Source of the DNA: a gamma proteobacterium HIMB30
Lineage (GTDB): Bacteria > Pseudomonadota > Gammaproteobacteria > Pseudomonadales > Litorivicinaceae
Reading direction: 5' to 3'
Assembly: GCA_000227525.2 (NCBI GenBank)
Contig: AGIG01000016.1
Location: 1 to 60,028, forward strand
Length of the DNA: 60,028 bases
Shown: piece by piece, positions 35,250-44,642 of the stretch
Layout: each line of letters begins with the position of its first letter
How positions within the stretch are numbered: the first letter of the stretch is position 1
Translations under genes and position numbers: made by a program
Notes under the pieces: generated by a model
The model's input: the letters and a program-made list of their open reading frames with translations, nothing else
Told to the model about the DNA's origin: nothing
The model's database searches: none

Positions 35250-36181
35250 TAAAGGTTCATCCAATTCATTGTTTCAGCAATCCAAAGCACGATCGGGACT
35301 GACACGATCGCAAGCACCGTTTGAATCGCAACGATTCCAGCCATCAAAGGCGCATCTCCACCCAATTGCCGCGCTAGAATAAAGCTTGAGGGCGCGGTCG
35401 ATACACACATTAATAGGAGACCAACCAGGAGCCACTCAGATTCAAGATCCAACCAGATCGCGAGACCAATAAATAGAAACGGTTTAATCATCAGTTGGAT
35501 CACAACCGCCAGTAGCGCCAATCCCAGACCACTCCGAAGCGCATTCCACTGCAAACCAGCTCCCAAACACAAAACACCCATGGGCAAAGCCGCTTGGCCG
35601 ACAAGGTCAAGGCCGGTGATTGGGAATACATAAGGTAGGTTAAGTAGCCTGCCGAATCCACCGAGAACGCAAGCAATGATCAATGGATTTTTGACAATCT
35701 CACGGAAAACGCGACGTGATAAGGCACCCGTATGTCCGGCAGTCATGATCACCACACAACTGATATTCAGAACCACAATGAAGATCGCAGCAGCGATTCC
35801 CAAGTGAGGGAGTAAGCTCGGATTTAACCCTGAAATCAATGCCAGTGAAATAAAGGTGTTGAACCGGACCGACCCTTGATAGAGTGATGTAAAACTTGAA
35901 TATTGCTCGCCGAGCAACCGAAATTTCCAAGCGATCAGCAGGACTGCGGTGATTAACCCCAGGGTTCCATACATGGAACCAACCAGACTTGCCCAAGGAA
36001 TATCCAAGCTTGGCGCTTTGATAATCACAGCTGCCAACAAGCTCGGCATCAATACCCAATAGGAGATTTTTTCCAGTCCACGCCAGACAACGTCCTCGAT
36101 TCCGGCAAATTTTTTCAACCCGAAACCAAATCCAAGAATCCATGCAATCGGCAAAACAGCATCTGCAATCAAGCTGATCAT
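35249..36181 (-). CDS. AEC (auxin efflux carrier) family transporter
   Basis: A 310-residue membrane protein with about ten hydrophobic segments in two similar halves. It has the N-terminal LPIAWILGFGFGLKK and the C-terminal APSSFILARQLGGDAPLMAGIVAIQT, typical of the AEC family. Bacterial members move malate, malonate or other organic acids. It starts directly after the EamA gene and overlaps lhgO by one base, so an organic-acid role connected with 2-hydroxyglutarate is plausible. Confidence 0.87.
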   Translation of the reverse strand: MISLIADAVLPIAWILGFGFGLKKFAGIEDVVWRGLEKISYWVLMPSLLAAVIIKAPSLDIPWASLVGSMYGTLGLITAVLLIAWKFRLLGEQYSSFTSLYQGSVRFNTFISLALISGLNPSLLPHLGIAAAIFIVVLNISCVVIMTAGHTGALSRRVFREIVKNPLIIACVLGGFGRLLNLPYVFPITGLDLVGQAALPMGVLCLGAGLQWNALRSGLGLALLAVVIQLMIKPFLFIGLAIWLDLESEWLLVGLLLMCVSTAPSSFILARQLGGDAPLMAGIVAIQTVLAIVSVPIVLWIAETMNWMNL

Positions 36182-37063
36182 CTAGCCATTCGCCTTGTTT
36201 CGCTTTGACTGATGCATCCGATAGCTAAAGAGTCCGATCAGCGCACTCAAGAGCAAAGCGCCGCCAATCAAATCATTGAGCCGGGGAGCCTCAGCGACCA
36301 ATAACCAGACAATGACTGGACCGATCAGAGTTTCCAGAAGCAGGTACAAACCGACCTCGGGTGCAGGCAGATATTTCGGTGCGATCGTGATCAGCGCGAA
36401 AGACACTGGCACCGTGAAGCAGGCATTGAATAACACCAACCAAAACGTACCATCGGGTATTGAAACTGAGGATATGAAAAACCACAGAGCAATCGCAACG
36501 AGGAGACTCGCAGCCCCATATAACGGCCAAATGTTCTCGCCAGGATGGTGACGAGTCAGGCTGATACCAAGGCCTGTTAAGGCAGGCACCATCACAGCCG
36601 CAAGCCAACCTTCAATCGGCGTACCAATCGGAATCGCCGAACCAGCGATCGATGCACCAATCAGAGCGACGACAATCGCAAGCCAAAGCGCTGTATCGGT
36701 ACGTTCGCGGAAAATAACCCAGCTCGCCATCGCGGATGCGAGTGGCGTCATCGCGATGAAGACGAGCATGGTGGGCGCACCTAAATAAGTGACACCGAAC
36801 ACAAATGCCATCGAGGAAAGACCAAATGACAGCAAAATACCGAGTGATAACCAACTTGGGGTCGTCAATTGCGCAGCAAAATCTTTTGGCGAGCGAAGGA
36901 TCGCAAAGCACCAAATCACAACACAAACGCCAAGGCCTCTCCAAAAAGAAATCACATAAGGATCGCCGTCAATTAACCGCAACACGCCGGAGTCTGGGGA
37001 CAGCACCAGGACACCGATAATCATCAACAGGGTTCCGTATGCGTAGGTTGAAAGTGTTTTCAT
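36182..37063 (-). CDS. EamA/DMT family transporter
   Basis: Ten-helix drug/metabolite transporter type protein of 293 residues, with two EamA repeats (about 1-135 and 145-285). The frame is open to 37123, but ATG 37063 (MKTLSTYAYGTLL) overlaps the upstream exporter stop in ATGA and starts directly at the first helix. Family members export amino acids, nucleosides or other metabolites; no substrate can be assigned. Confidence 0.87.
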   Translation of the reverse strand: MKTLSTYAYGTLLMIIGVLVLSPDSGVLRLIDGDPYVISFWRGLGVCVVIWCFAILRSPKDFAAQLTTPSWLSLGILLSFGLSSMAFVFGVTYLGAPTMLVFIAMTPLASAMASWVIFRERTDTALWLAIVVALIGASIAGSAIPIGTPIEGWLAAVMVPALTGLGISLTRHHPGENIWPLYGAASLLVAIALWFFISSVSIPDGTFWLVLFNACFTVPVSFALITIAPKYLPAPEVGLYLLLETLIGPVIVWLLVAEAPRLNDLIGGALLLSALIGLFSYRMHQSKRNKANG

Positions 37064-37668
37064 GGAATCAAGATCAATCCTGCCGCAGCAGTCAAAGCAG
37101 CTGCTGTAAACCGAGACAACCATTTCGAGCTTTCACCGTCTTCAAGACGGGTTTGTAACCATCGTCCACCGAAAGCGTACAGTCCGATCGCCGCAATCTC
37201 GATCAGCAAAAACGTACCACCCATGACCGCCACCTGAGGTGCGATTGCCTCAAATGGGTCAATAAACTGCGGAAAAAACGCGTAGAAAATCAGGATAAGT
37301 TTTGGATTCGTCAATGCGACCAACGCCTCTGAACGCGCCATCATCCACATCGTCTTCTTAATTTCCATCGCGGATTCTGTCTTCACAATGGCATGCAATG
37401 CTTGCCATGCCATCCAGAGAAGATAACCAGCGCCAATCAGACGAAGCCACTGAAATGCGTCAGCGCTCAGCGCCAATAGAGCCTCGAGCCCAAGAGCCAA
37501 CAGGATCAGCATGACCACCATCGCGGGAAGTCGAGCGAGACCGGCGAGTGTTGCGTGACGGGCTGTAGTCCGGGTGCCATGAACGAGTGCCAATAAATTA
37601 TTGGGTCCAGGAAAGAAATTCATCCCGATACAGGCTGGTAGAAAAATCCACCATTGAGCCGCATTCAT
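37060..37668 (-). CDS. LysE/RhtB family exporter
   Basis: A 202-residue, roughly six-helix membrane protein. It has the family N-terminus FFPGPNNLLALVHGTRTTARH near residue 17 and the VALTNPKLILIFYAFFPQF block near residue 116. It is the first gene of the 29847-37668 operon and is divergent from the histidine phosphatase gene, 39 bases away. A second RhtB exporter is at 24888. Confidence 0.9.
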   Translation of the reverse strand: MNAAQWWIFLPACIGMNFFPGPNNLLALVHGTRTTARHATLAGLARLPAMVVMLILLALGLEALLALSADAFQWLRLIGAGYLLWMAWQALHAIVKTESAMEIKKTMWMMARSEALVALTNPKLILIFYAFFPQFIDPFEAIAPQVAVMGGTFLLIEIAAIGLYAFGGRWLQTRLEDGESSKWLSRFTAAALTAAAGLILIP

Positions 37669-37707
37669 ACATTACCTCTATTGATCAGACGCGGGAGTGT
37701 ACATCGG

Positions 37708-38289
37708 ATGATTCAGCGACGTTGGCAATTGTTTTTGGTTTTTTTACTTTTCTCGCATAGCAATCTCACTGCGGCCGCTGAGACGAGCCATATCAGTTTG
37801 AGTGAAGCATTGAAAACCCAAGGAACGGTGATCATGTTCCGCCATGCGCTCGCTCCCGGATTCGGTGATCCATCCAATTTTCGAGTTGATGACTGCAGCA
37901 CACAACGCAATCTCGATAGCCGTGGTCAGGACCAATCAAGGGCCATTGGTTCACAACTGAGAGCCTTGGGTTACGCTGCTGATGCGGTGTTTTCAAGCCC
38001 ATGGTGTCGGTGTCTTGAGACCGCTCAATTGATGGATGTTGGACCGGTTCGTAAATCCGAAGGACTCGGTTCCTTTTTCGAAGGTCATGTCGATCGCAAT
38101 CAAACACTCAAACAACTTAGCCATCAATTGGATGCCATCGCCAATGCGAAGCAGCAACCAGTCATCATGGTGACGCATCAGGTAGTCATCAGCGCTGTCA
38201 CCGGGTTGGGGACTTCCTCGGGTGAAGCAATCTTGTATGATCCACAGACAGACCAATCTCGACGGGTTCGCTTAAACAACAATGACTGA
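37708..38289 (+). CDS. Exported histidine phosphatase family protein
   Basis: Histidine acid phosphatase/phosphoglycerate-mutase-type protein of 193 residues. It has a signal peptide (about 1-24, ending TAAAE). The catalytic pair is Arg45-His46 in MFRHALAPG (RHA instead of the common RHG) and His157 in VTHQVV. The ATG at 37708 is preceded by GGGAG; the frame extends to 37654 but lacks a suitable start. It is likely periplasmic. The stop overlaps the GMC gene start by 8 bases. Its substrate is unknown. Confidence 0.8.
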   Translation: MIQRRWQLFLVFLLFSHSNLTAAAETSHISLSEALKTQGTVIMFRHALAPGFGDPSNFRVDDCSTQRNLDSRGQDQSRAIGSQLRALGYAADAVFSSPWCRCLETAQLMDVGPVRKSEGLGSFFEGHVDRNQTLKQLSHQLDAIANAKQQPVIMVTHQVVISAVTGLGTSSGEAILYDPQTDQSRRVRLNNND

Positions 38290-39865
38290 TCGAACACACG
38301 CTGACACATTAATTATCGGAGCCGGCAGCGCAGGTTGTGTTCTGGCCAATCGATTATCGCAAAACCCCGATCATCAGGTCGTCCTTGTCGAAGCGGGTGG
38401 CAAGGATTCTTGGCATTGGATCCACATTCCGGTTGGCTATCTCTACACCATGGGTAATCCGAAGACCGACTGGTGCTATCAAACAACAGCTCAGCCAGGA
38501 CTGAATGGGCGCAGTCTCGCCTATCCGAGGGGCCGAGTCCTGGGCGGATGTTCAAGTATCAACGGGATGATCTACATGCGAGGCCAGGAGGCGGATTATG
38601 ACGCATGGGGAAATGATTGGTCTTGGGACGACGTGCTGCCCTATTACATGCGGTCCGAAAATTATCACCGTGGTGCGGATGCGCATCATTCTGACCAAGG
38701 CGAACTACTGGTCCAACAGCAACGTTTGAAATGGGACATTCTCGAAACATTTAAACAAGTGTGTGAAGACTCCGGTTTTACTGATCGACCTGATTTCAAC
38801 TGCGGTGATAACAGTGGCGTCGGATACTTCGAGGTGAACCAGAAGCATGGCGTGCGGTTTTCATCTGCTCGCGCATTCCTCCATCCAATCCGGCATCGTT
38901 CCAATCTCCACGTCATGACGAAAACGCTCAGCGAGCAACTCATATTCGATGGCGAACGCTGTATCGGTATGGATGGAACCCAGCGAGGAAAACCGGTCGC
39001 GATCCGAGCCGACCGAGTGATTTTAGCGGCGGGCGCAATTGGCTCACCCGCACTTCTAGAACGGTCCGGAATTGGTTCAGAGGATGTCCTGAAACCACTC
39101 AACATCAATGTCAAAACACACCTTCCGGGTGTTGGAGAAAACCTACAAGATCATCTGCAAGTACGACTTCAATATCGCCTCGAACATGGGGATACTTTGA
39201 ACCAACGGGCAAATTCTTGGCTTGGCCGGATTAAGATGGGTTTACAGTATGCGTATAACCAATCCGGACCACTTTCGATGGCGCCAAGTCAGTTGGGCGC
39301 GTTCTTCAAGTCGAGCGATGAAGTTGACCGCGCAGATCTTGAATTTCACATCCAACCAATGAGTGCTGACAAGTTGGGTACCGATTTGCATCCGTTCCCG
39401 GGAATGACTGCAAGCGTTTGCCAACTGCGCCCTCAGAGCCGTGGGACAACGCACATCGCTGGCACTCGGGCATCTGACGCACCAGTCATCGATCCACAAT
39501 ATCTCTCGGCGTCCTACGATCGCCAAGTGGTCTGTCAGGCAATCGAAAAAACCCGCGCGTTAATGGATCACCCTCTACTTCAAGATTTTGCGCCCACCGA
39601 GCATCGTCCGGGCAGAACACAGACAACGCATGATGAATTAGTTCAGGCTGCTGGCGAGGTCGCAACAACCATTTTTCACCCGGTTGGTACGGCAAAAATG
39701 GGATCTGATGCAGATCCAACCACAGTTGTGTCACATCGGCTGGAAGTGCACGGAATTCGAGGTTTGTACATTGCTGATGCGTCAGTGATGCCGACAATTA
39801 CAAGCGGTAACACGCACGCGCCCGCAGTCATGATTGCTGAACGTCTGGCTGAATGGCTGAATTAA
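38282..39865 (+). CDS. GMC-family FAD-dependent alcohol oxidoreductase (choline-dehydrogenase-like)
   Basis: The 527 residues carry the FAD motif IIGAGSAGCVLANRL at about 11-25, the GMC signature YPRGRVLGGCSSINGMIYMRG near residue 81, and the active-site region HPVGTAKMG with GNTHAPAVMIAERLA at the C-terminus. Members oxidise alcohols such as choline or polyethylene glycol and pass electrons to the respiratory chain. It lacks the BetA-specific context (no betB or transporter), so the substrate is open. Confidence 0.9.
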   Translation: MTDRTHADTLIIGAGSAGCVLANRLSQNPDHQVVLVEAGGKDSWHWIHIPVGYLYTMGNPKTDWCYQTTAQPGLNGRSLAYPRGRVLGGCSSINGMIYMRGQEADYDAWGNDWSWDDVLPYYMRSENYHRGADAHHSDQGELLVQQQRLKWDILETFKQVCEDSGFTDRPDFNCGDNSGVGYFEVNQKHGVRFSSARAFLHPIRHRSNLHVMTKTLSEQLIFDGERCIGMDGTQRGKPVAIRADRVILAAGAIGSPALLERSGIGSEDVLKPLNINVKTHLPGVGENLQDHLQVRLQYRLEHGDTLNQRANSWLGRIKMGLQYAYNQSGPLSMAPSQLGAFFKSSDEVDRADLEFHIQPMSADKLGTDLHPFPGMTASVCQLRPQSRGTTHIAGTRASDAPVIDPQYLSASYDRQVVCQAIEKTRALMDHPLLQDFAPTEHRPGRTQTTHDELVQAAGEVATTIFHPVGTAKMGSDADPTTVVSHRLEVHGIRGLYIADASVMPTITSGNTHAPAVMIAERLAEWLN

Positions 39866-40143
39866 CGCCCTCGTTGTGTGTCGATAAAGTCGTCCAGCCA
39901 ACGTGAGCCTTTGAGCTCTTGAATCCGTTCAACCTCAGCTTTCAAATCGTCGATCACAGGTTCCAGTTGGGAATCATGGATATCAGCAAATTCAACCATA
40001 TTGCACAGTTGTATATGCATATTGACCAGCATGTAATACGCGTTATTCTCGACCATCAGCGCCCGCGAGCGATCGGGCGATTCCTGCATCAACTGGTTTG
40101 TGACCTTGGCAAACGCCTCGAAATCAAAGATTCTATTTGACAT
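39862..40143 (-). CDS. Conserved-looking hypothetical protein
   Basis: A 93-residue acidic, helical cytoplasmic protein beginning MSNRIFDFEAFAKVTNQLMQ. It has no signal peptide, membrane segment or cysteine pair. I do not recognise the family. It overlaps the end of the GMC gene by four bases on the other strand and is divergent from the VOC gene. Confidence 0.55.
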   Translation of the reverse strand: MSNRIFDFEAFAKVTNQLMQESPDRSRALMVENNAYYMLVNMHIQLCNMVEFADIHDSQLEPVIDDLKAEVERIQELKGSRWLDDFIDTQRGR

Positions 40144-40187
40144 GACATGTCCCCAAAACGGTGTAACAACGACAGCACGAGGTATCT

Positions 40188-40607
40188 ATGGCTAGCGCAC
40201 CTTTTCATCTAGCATTCCCTGTCTCTGATCTCGAGGCAACCAAAGATTTCTTTATTGATGTCCTTGGTTGCAAGACAGGACGCACGTCTGATCGATGGAT
40301 TGATTTCGATTTTTTCGGACATCAGGTCGTCGCGCATCTTGCAGAGGACGAGACAACCGATGCGCCAACCAACCCAGTCGATGGCAAGCAAGTTCCAGCA
40401 AGCCATTTCGGAGTGATTCTAGACTGGGAGGATTGGCATCAGCTGGCCGATCAGTTGAAAGCCGCCAACATTGAGTTTTTGATTGAACCGAATATTCGCT
40501 TTGAAGGCGAGGTCGGTGAGCAAGCCACCATGTTTTTCACAGAACCTTCCGGAAATGCGCTTGAATTCAAATCATTCAAAGACATGTCACAAATATTTGC
40601 GACTTAA
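40188..40607 (+). CDS. VOC (glyoxalase/bleomycin-resistance fold) family protein
   Basis: The 139 residues show the paired beta-alpha-beta-beta-beta modules of the family: [24 protein letters not shown] at the start and [19 protein letters not shown] in the second module, ending [15 protein letters not shown]. His9, His68-region and Glu in NALEFK are candidate metal ligands. Members include dioxygenases and glyoxalases; the reaction cannot be assigned. Confidence 0.85.
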   Translation: MASAPFHLAFPVSDLEATKDFFIDVLGCKTGRTSDRWIDFDFFGHQVVAHLAEDETTDAPTNPVDGKQVPASHFGVILDWEDWHQLADQLKAANIEFLIEPNIRFEGEVGEQATMFFTEPSGNALEFKSFKDMSQIFAT

Positions 40608-40617
40608 TCTTTGATTT

Positions 40618-40634
40618 GTGCACTGCGAGTGCAC
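40618..40634. promoter_or_regulatory. Palindrome upstream of the 40677 gene
   Basis: GTGCACT and AGTGCAC, 7 bases each, flank GCG. It lies 43-59 bases before the ATG at 40677, a normal position for an operator. No T run follows, so a terminator of the VOC gene is less likely. Confidence 0.4.
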
Positions 40635-40676
40635 TACCTTTGTCGATAACACCAAGAACAATAATGAGGAAGGTGT

Positions 40677-41057
40677 ATGAAGACAGAGACCCTGGCTGCG
40701 GAGGCTGTGTTACTCGCTGTCGAGGACAGTGTCATTAACGGCCACTCGCAGGGGATTCATTTTGATTCATGGGATCACGTGTTTTCCGATGGCGGTCCTC
40801 TGTTTGACGTACTGATTGATTACGAAGCATTCGAGCCTTTCACCGGAGCCGATTTACCAACGCGTGAACAAGTTCAATTGGTTTATGAAACCTATCGTTC
40901 AAGGCTCCATGTTCTCAGTTGGATGCCTCCCACTCAGGCATTTTTACAAGCAATACAAATCGATCAATTCTTTCCATCTGCACAAGCAGCCTTCGCAGTG
41001 CGCCCAGCATCGATCGACGCACTCAGGAAGCTTCTGAAAAGCGAATTCGCGCTCTAG
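40677..41057 (+). CDS. Hypothetical protein
   Basis: A 126-residue acidic protein without signal peptide or membrane segments, beginning MKTETLAAEAVLLAVEDSVI. AGGAAGG is 6 bases before the ATG, a strong ribosome-binding site, which supports a real gene. I recognise no family. The stop overlaps the convergent DsbA-family gene by four bases. Confidence 0.6.
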   Translation: MKTETLAAEAVLLAVEDSVINGHSQGIHFDSWDHVFSDGGPLFDVLIDYEAFEPFTGADLPTREQVQLVYETYRSRLHVLSWMPPTQAFLQAIQIDQFFPSAQAAFAVRPASIDALRKLLKSEFAL

Positions 41058-41710
41058 GCATTGGGCTCGGCGAGCAGGTCTGTGATGTCTGCGAGCATGG
41101 CATCTGCCCCCTGATGTCGCACTGCGATCGGAAATGCTTCTCCTCGATGCACCAGCAGGACACTTGGGTATCCATCGACCTGAAGTCGCTCGGCTAATTG
41201 CCGCTGCTCCTCATGCACAGCTCGGACATCATCAGAAGCTAATGCTTCCGCGAAGCTGTCACGACGAAATCCAAATGCCTCAGCTAAGTCGCATAAGGTG
41301 TCAAAGTCCCAAACATTCCTCGCTTCCGTGTAATAGGCATCCTGAATTCGCTCGCCGAAGGCTTCCCCACGCCCCGCGAGTCGCTCGGCAGCAATGACTG
41401 CCCGACAACTGATATAAGTTGTCCGCGGTGGGGGTGGTGTTTGCTCCCAATACGTGTGATCAAAGGTGACACCACAAGTCGACTGAATGCGATCCCAGGT
41501 TCGTTTTAGATATTCCACCATGTCTTCCGGCATTGGAACGTCTGAATCGGCGGCCAGACCACCAAGTAACGACACCACCGGCAGATCATCAGTTAATTGC
41601 GCTTTTAGCGCTTTCCAAGTTGGACGGAATCCATAACACCAGCTACACATCGGGTCATGGACGTAAATCAATACGCTCTCTGGCGCATCCGTTTCAGTTG
41701 TCGTCACCAA
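41054..41710 (-). CDS. DsbA-family thioredoxin-fold protein (FrnE/HCCA-isomerase type)
   Basis: The 218 residues have no signal peptide, so the protein is probably cytoplasmic. The N-terminal HDPMCSWCYGFRPTW carries the CSWC pair (Cys22, Cys25). A helical insert and a C-terminal QVDGYPSVLLVHRG, with the cis-Pro of thioredoxin folds, follow. It is the last gene of the ADH-SSADH-CMD operon and overlaps the CMD gene by 17 bases. A role in glutathione- or thiol-linked catabolism is inferred, not shown. Confidence 0.85.
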   Translation of the reverse strand: MVTTTETDAPESVLIYVHDPMCSWCYGFRPTWKALKAQLTDDLPVVSLLGGLAADSDVPMPEDMVEYLKRTWDRIQSTCGVTFDHTYWEQTPPPPRTTYISCRAVIAAERLAGRGEAFGERIQDAYYTEARNVWDFDTLCDLAEAFGFRRDSFAEALASDDVRAVHEEQRQLAERLQVDGYPSVLLVHRGEAFPIAVRHQGADAMLADITDLLAEPNA

Positions 41711-42068
41711 TCACTTCCATTGCATTACGGAGAGAATCAAGCCCCGCCGGGAATCCACAATACACAGCGATCTGCATACAGACATCCCGAATTTCTTCAG
41801 GACTGACTCCGTTATTTAGAGCCCCTCTCACATGACCTTTAAATTCGTGCGGACGATTCAACGCGGCAATCATCCCAAGGTTGATCAATGAGCGATCACG
41901 ATCTGAGAGCACTTCTCGGTTCCAAATCTCATCCCAAGCGACACGGGTCACAAAATCCTGCATTGGCATCGTCAGTTCATCAGCCTGAGATAACGCCCGA
42001 TCAACGAATGCATCCCCCATGACTTTGCGGCGCTTTTGCAGCCCTTTTTCAAAACTGTCTTGGCTCAT
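41694..42068 (-). CDS. Carboxymuconolactone decarboxylase family protein
   Basis: A 124-residue all-helical protein. It shows WNREVLSDRDRSLINLGMIAALNR and the tail HVRGALNNGVSPEEIRDVCMQIAVYCGFPAGL, typical of PcaC-like proteins. The AhpD-type CxxC is absent, so it is more like the decarboxylase branch. The ATG at 42068 overlaps the SSADH stop in ATGA. It is in a catabolic operon with alcohol and aldehyde dehydrogenases. Confidence 0.85.
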   Translation of the reverse strand: MSQDSFEKGLQKRRKVMGDAFVDRALSQADELTMPMQDFVTRVAWDEIWNREVLSDRDRSLINLGMIAALNRPHEFKGHVRGALNNGVSPEEIRDVCMQIAVYCGFPAGLDSLRNAMEVIGDDN

Positions 42069-43507
42069 ACCTTGATTCCGATGCATCCATATTTAGTTTC
42101 CAGGAATTCTTCGATCCCATGAGGTCCGCCTTCACGGCCAAGCCCTGATTCCTTGACGCCACCAAAGGGTGCAACTTCAGTTGAAATAATTCCTGTGTTA
42201 ACCCCAATGATTCCGTAATCAAGAGCTTCATAGACTCGGAATGTTCGTGACAATTCTTCGGTGTAAAAGTACGCAGCCAGCCCGTAAGGCGTGTCGTTGG
42301 CTAATTGAATCGCCTCGGCTTCATGATCGAAGCGGTAGATTGGCGCAACCGGCCCAAAGGTTTCTTCTGAGGCCATCCGCATCTCTTTGGTGACGCCCAC
42401 GAGCACTGTCGGAGAATAAAATAACGGTCCGGCATCATGCGCTGATCCACCACAGACGGCGGTCGCTCCTTTTGCCAGCGCGTCGTCAACATGCGCTTCG
42501 ACTTTGGCCTTGCCGTCAGCATTAATCAACGGCCCAATCTCTGATCCCTCTGTCTTGCCATCAGCCACCTTCATCGATTTGACGCGCTCAACGAAAGCAT
42601 CCACAAATCGATCATGAATCCCGCTTTGCACCAAAATCCGGTTTGCACAGACACATGTTTGTCCTGCGTTCCGGAATTTACACAAAATCGCACCATCAAC
42701 TGCCGCATCGAGATCCGCATCGTCGAATACGATAAACGGTGCATTGCCGCCGAGCTCCAATGACAGTTTCTTCACACTGTCTGCACATTGCCGATACAAG
42801 ATTTTGCCAACCTGTGTTGACCCGGTAAAAGTGACTTTGCGAACACGACTGTCTCCAGTCAAAACCGCTCCAATGCCCGGCGCATCCATGCCAGTCACAC
42901 AGTTGATCACACCTGCAGGCATACCTGCCTGATTGGCCAACTCGCAAACAGCCAAGGCGGTCAGTGGTGTGTCCTCAGAGGGCTTAATCACCACTGTACA
43001 ACCAGCAGCAAGTGCCGGTGAGACCTTTCGAGTGATCATGGCTAATGGAAAATTCCACGGAGTAATTGCTGCCACCACACCGACTGGTTGTTTGATAGCA
43101 AGGATTCGCTTATCGGTCATGTGTGGATTGATCACATCACCATAAATTCGCCGACCTTCCTCCGCAAACCAGTCGACAAAGCTTGCGCCATAAGCAACTT
43201 CACCGCGCGCCTCGGCGAGTGGTTTACCCATTTCCTCAGTAATGAGCGCCGCCAACATGTCCGTATGTTCTGTAATCAGGTTGAACCACTTGCGAAGAAT
43301 AATCGCCCGGTCTTTGGCAGTCAGTGCAGCCCACTTTGGAAATGCAGCCTCAGCAGCATCGATCGCTTTCGCACAATCCTCTGCTGACAGATCAGCAACT
43401 GACTCCACAACCTGCCCAGACGCCGGATTGATTACATCAAAGGTTGCACCCGATGACGCGCTGACCCACTCTCCATTGATTAACGATAATGATTGGTATA
43501 ACGACAT
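42065..43507 (-). CDS. gabD: NAD(P)-dependent succinate-semialdehyde dehydrogenase type aldehyde dehydrogenase
   Basis: Oxidises an aldehyde to an acid; closest in pattern to GabD, which turns succinate semialdehyde into succinate. The 480 residues show [15 protein letters not shown] near residue 148, the catalytic Glu in [20 protein letters not shown] and the catalytic Cys in [12 protein letters not shown]. The C-terminal [16 protein letters not shown] is typical. The start at 43507 has GAGTG just upstream. It is 7 bases downstream of the alcohol dehydrogenase. Exact substrate not proven. Confidence 0.85.
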   Translation of the reverse strand: MSLYQSLSLINGEWVSASSGATFDVINPASGQVVESVADLSAEDCAKAIDAAEAAFPKWAALTAKDRAIILRKWFNLITEHTDMLAALITEEMGKPLAEARGEVAYGASFVDWFAEEGRRIYGDVINPHMTDKRILAIKQPVGVVAAITPWNFPLAMITRKVSPALAAGCTVVIKPSEDTPLTALAVCELANQAGMPAGVINCVTGMDAPGIGAVLTGDSRVRKVTFTGSTQVGKILYRQCADSVKKLSLELGGNAPFIVFDDADLDAAVDGAILCKFRNAGQTCVCANRILVQSGIHDRFVDAFVERVKSMKVADGKTEGSEIGPLINADGKAKVEAHVDDALAKGATAVCGGSAHDAGPLFYSPTVLVGVTKEMRMASEETFGPVAPIYRFDHEAEAIQLANDTPYGLAAYFYTEELSRTFRVYEALDYGIIGVNTGIISTEVAPFGGVKESGLGREGGPHGIEEFLETKYGCIGIKV

Positions 43508-43514
43508 TTTACAC

Positions 43515-44642
43515 TCACTCAAAACACACAATTTGACGAACCGCCTGGCCTTCCGCCAGTCGTTCCATCGCCGTATTAATCTCAGTTAACTCAAGCGTAT
43601 GTGAAATCATCCGCTCAACGGGTAATAACCCCTTCTTGTGAAGCGCAATAAAATTTGGAATGTCTCGTGATGGGACACAAGACCCAACATACGATCCCAT
43701 CAAAGCACGTTCCTCAGCAACTAATCTCGCTGCTGCAAGCGACAATCGATCGGATGGATTCGGTAATGCCGCGGTCACGGTGCGTCCACCGCGTCGAGTC
43801 ACGTCAATTGCTAAATCCAAAGCAGGCATCACACCAGCAAATTCGGCAGCCAAGTGCACACCACCCGATGACAATGATTTCACCTGATCGACGGCGTCCG
43901 GATCTCTTGCATTCACAAAATGATCTGCACCTAACTCGCGCGCCAGCTCTTCCTTATCCGGATTGGCGTCGATCGCAATGATTTGCCGTGCTCCGCCGGC
44001 ATGAGCCCCTAATAATGCCGACAGCCCGACACCACCAAGACCTATGATTGCGACTCGCTCACCAGCATGCATTTTTGCGGTATTCAGGACCGCACCACAT
44101 CCGGTCAATACAGCACAACCAAAGACCGCTTGAACGGTTGGATCAAGATCAGAGTCGATCGGTACCAGACTCCGTCGATGGCTCACTGCATAGTCGGAAA
44201 AGCAGGAAATCCCCAAGTGATGATTGATCACTTCACCATTGACAGAAATCCGTTTTGCTCCGGACAACAAACTCCCATTGGTGTTGTGCTCAAGACCCGG
44301 TTCGCAAAGCGCCGGACGACCTTCAGCACAGCAATCGCAGTGACCACAACTGGGAACAAAAACCATCGAAACCCGCTGCCCTATTTTCAGATCGCTTGAT
44401 CCAGGTCCGGTTTTGACCACTTCCCCGACCGCTTCATGTCCGAGAGCAACCGGCGTTGGACGCGGACGATCACCGTTGATAACTGATAGATCAGAATGAC
44501 AAACACCAGCTGCTAAAATTTTGACGAGCACCTCGTCCGGACCTGGATCTGCTAACTCAGCTTCGACAATCTGCAGCGGTTGGGTCTCTGTAAACGGTCG
44601 ATCGAAACCCATGCGTGGTAGTAACGAAATGCGTGTTTTCAC
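43515..44642 (-). CDS. Zinc-dependent alcohol dehydrogenase
   Basis: Medium-chain dehydrogenase of 375 residues. Catalytic zinc ligands are Cys48 in GVCHSDLSV and His69 in ALGHEAVG. The structural zinc loop has Cys99, Cys102, Cys105 and Cys113 (PSCGHCDCCAEGRPALCEPG). The nucleotide motif is GLGGVGLSALLGA. It is the first gene of the four-gene operon ending at 41054. Next to an SSADH-type gene it could oxidise 4-hydroxybutyrate or another hydroxy acid or alcohol. Confidence 0.9.
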   Translation of the reverse strand: MKTRISLLPRMGFDRPFTETQPLQIVEAELADPGPDEVLVKILAAGVCHSDLSVINGDRPRPTPVALGHEAVGEVVKTGPGSSDLKIGQRVSMVFVPSCGHCDCCAEGRPALCEPGLEHNTNGSLLSGAKRISVNGEVINHHLGISCFSDYAVSHRRSLVPIDSDLDPTVQAVFGCAVLTGCGAVLNTAKMHAGERVAIIGLGGVGLSALLGAHAGGARQIIAIDANPDKEELARELGADHFVNARDPDAVDQVKSLSSGGVHLAAEFAGVMPALDLAIDVTRRGGRTVTAALPNPSDRLSLAAARLVAEERALMGSYVGSCVPSRDIPNFIALHKKGLLPVERMISHTLELTEINTAMERLAEGQAVRQIVCFE

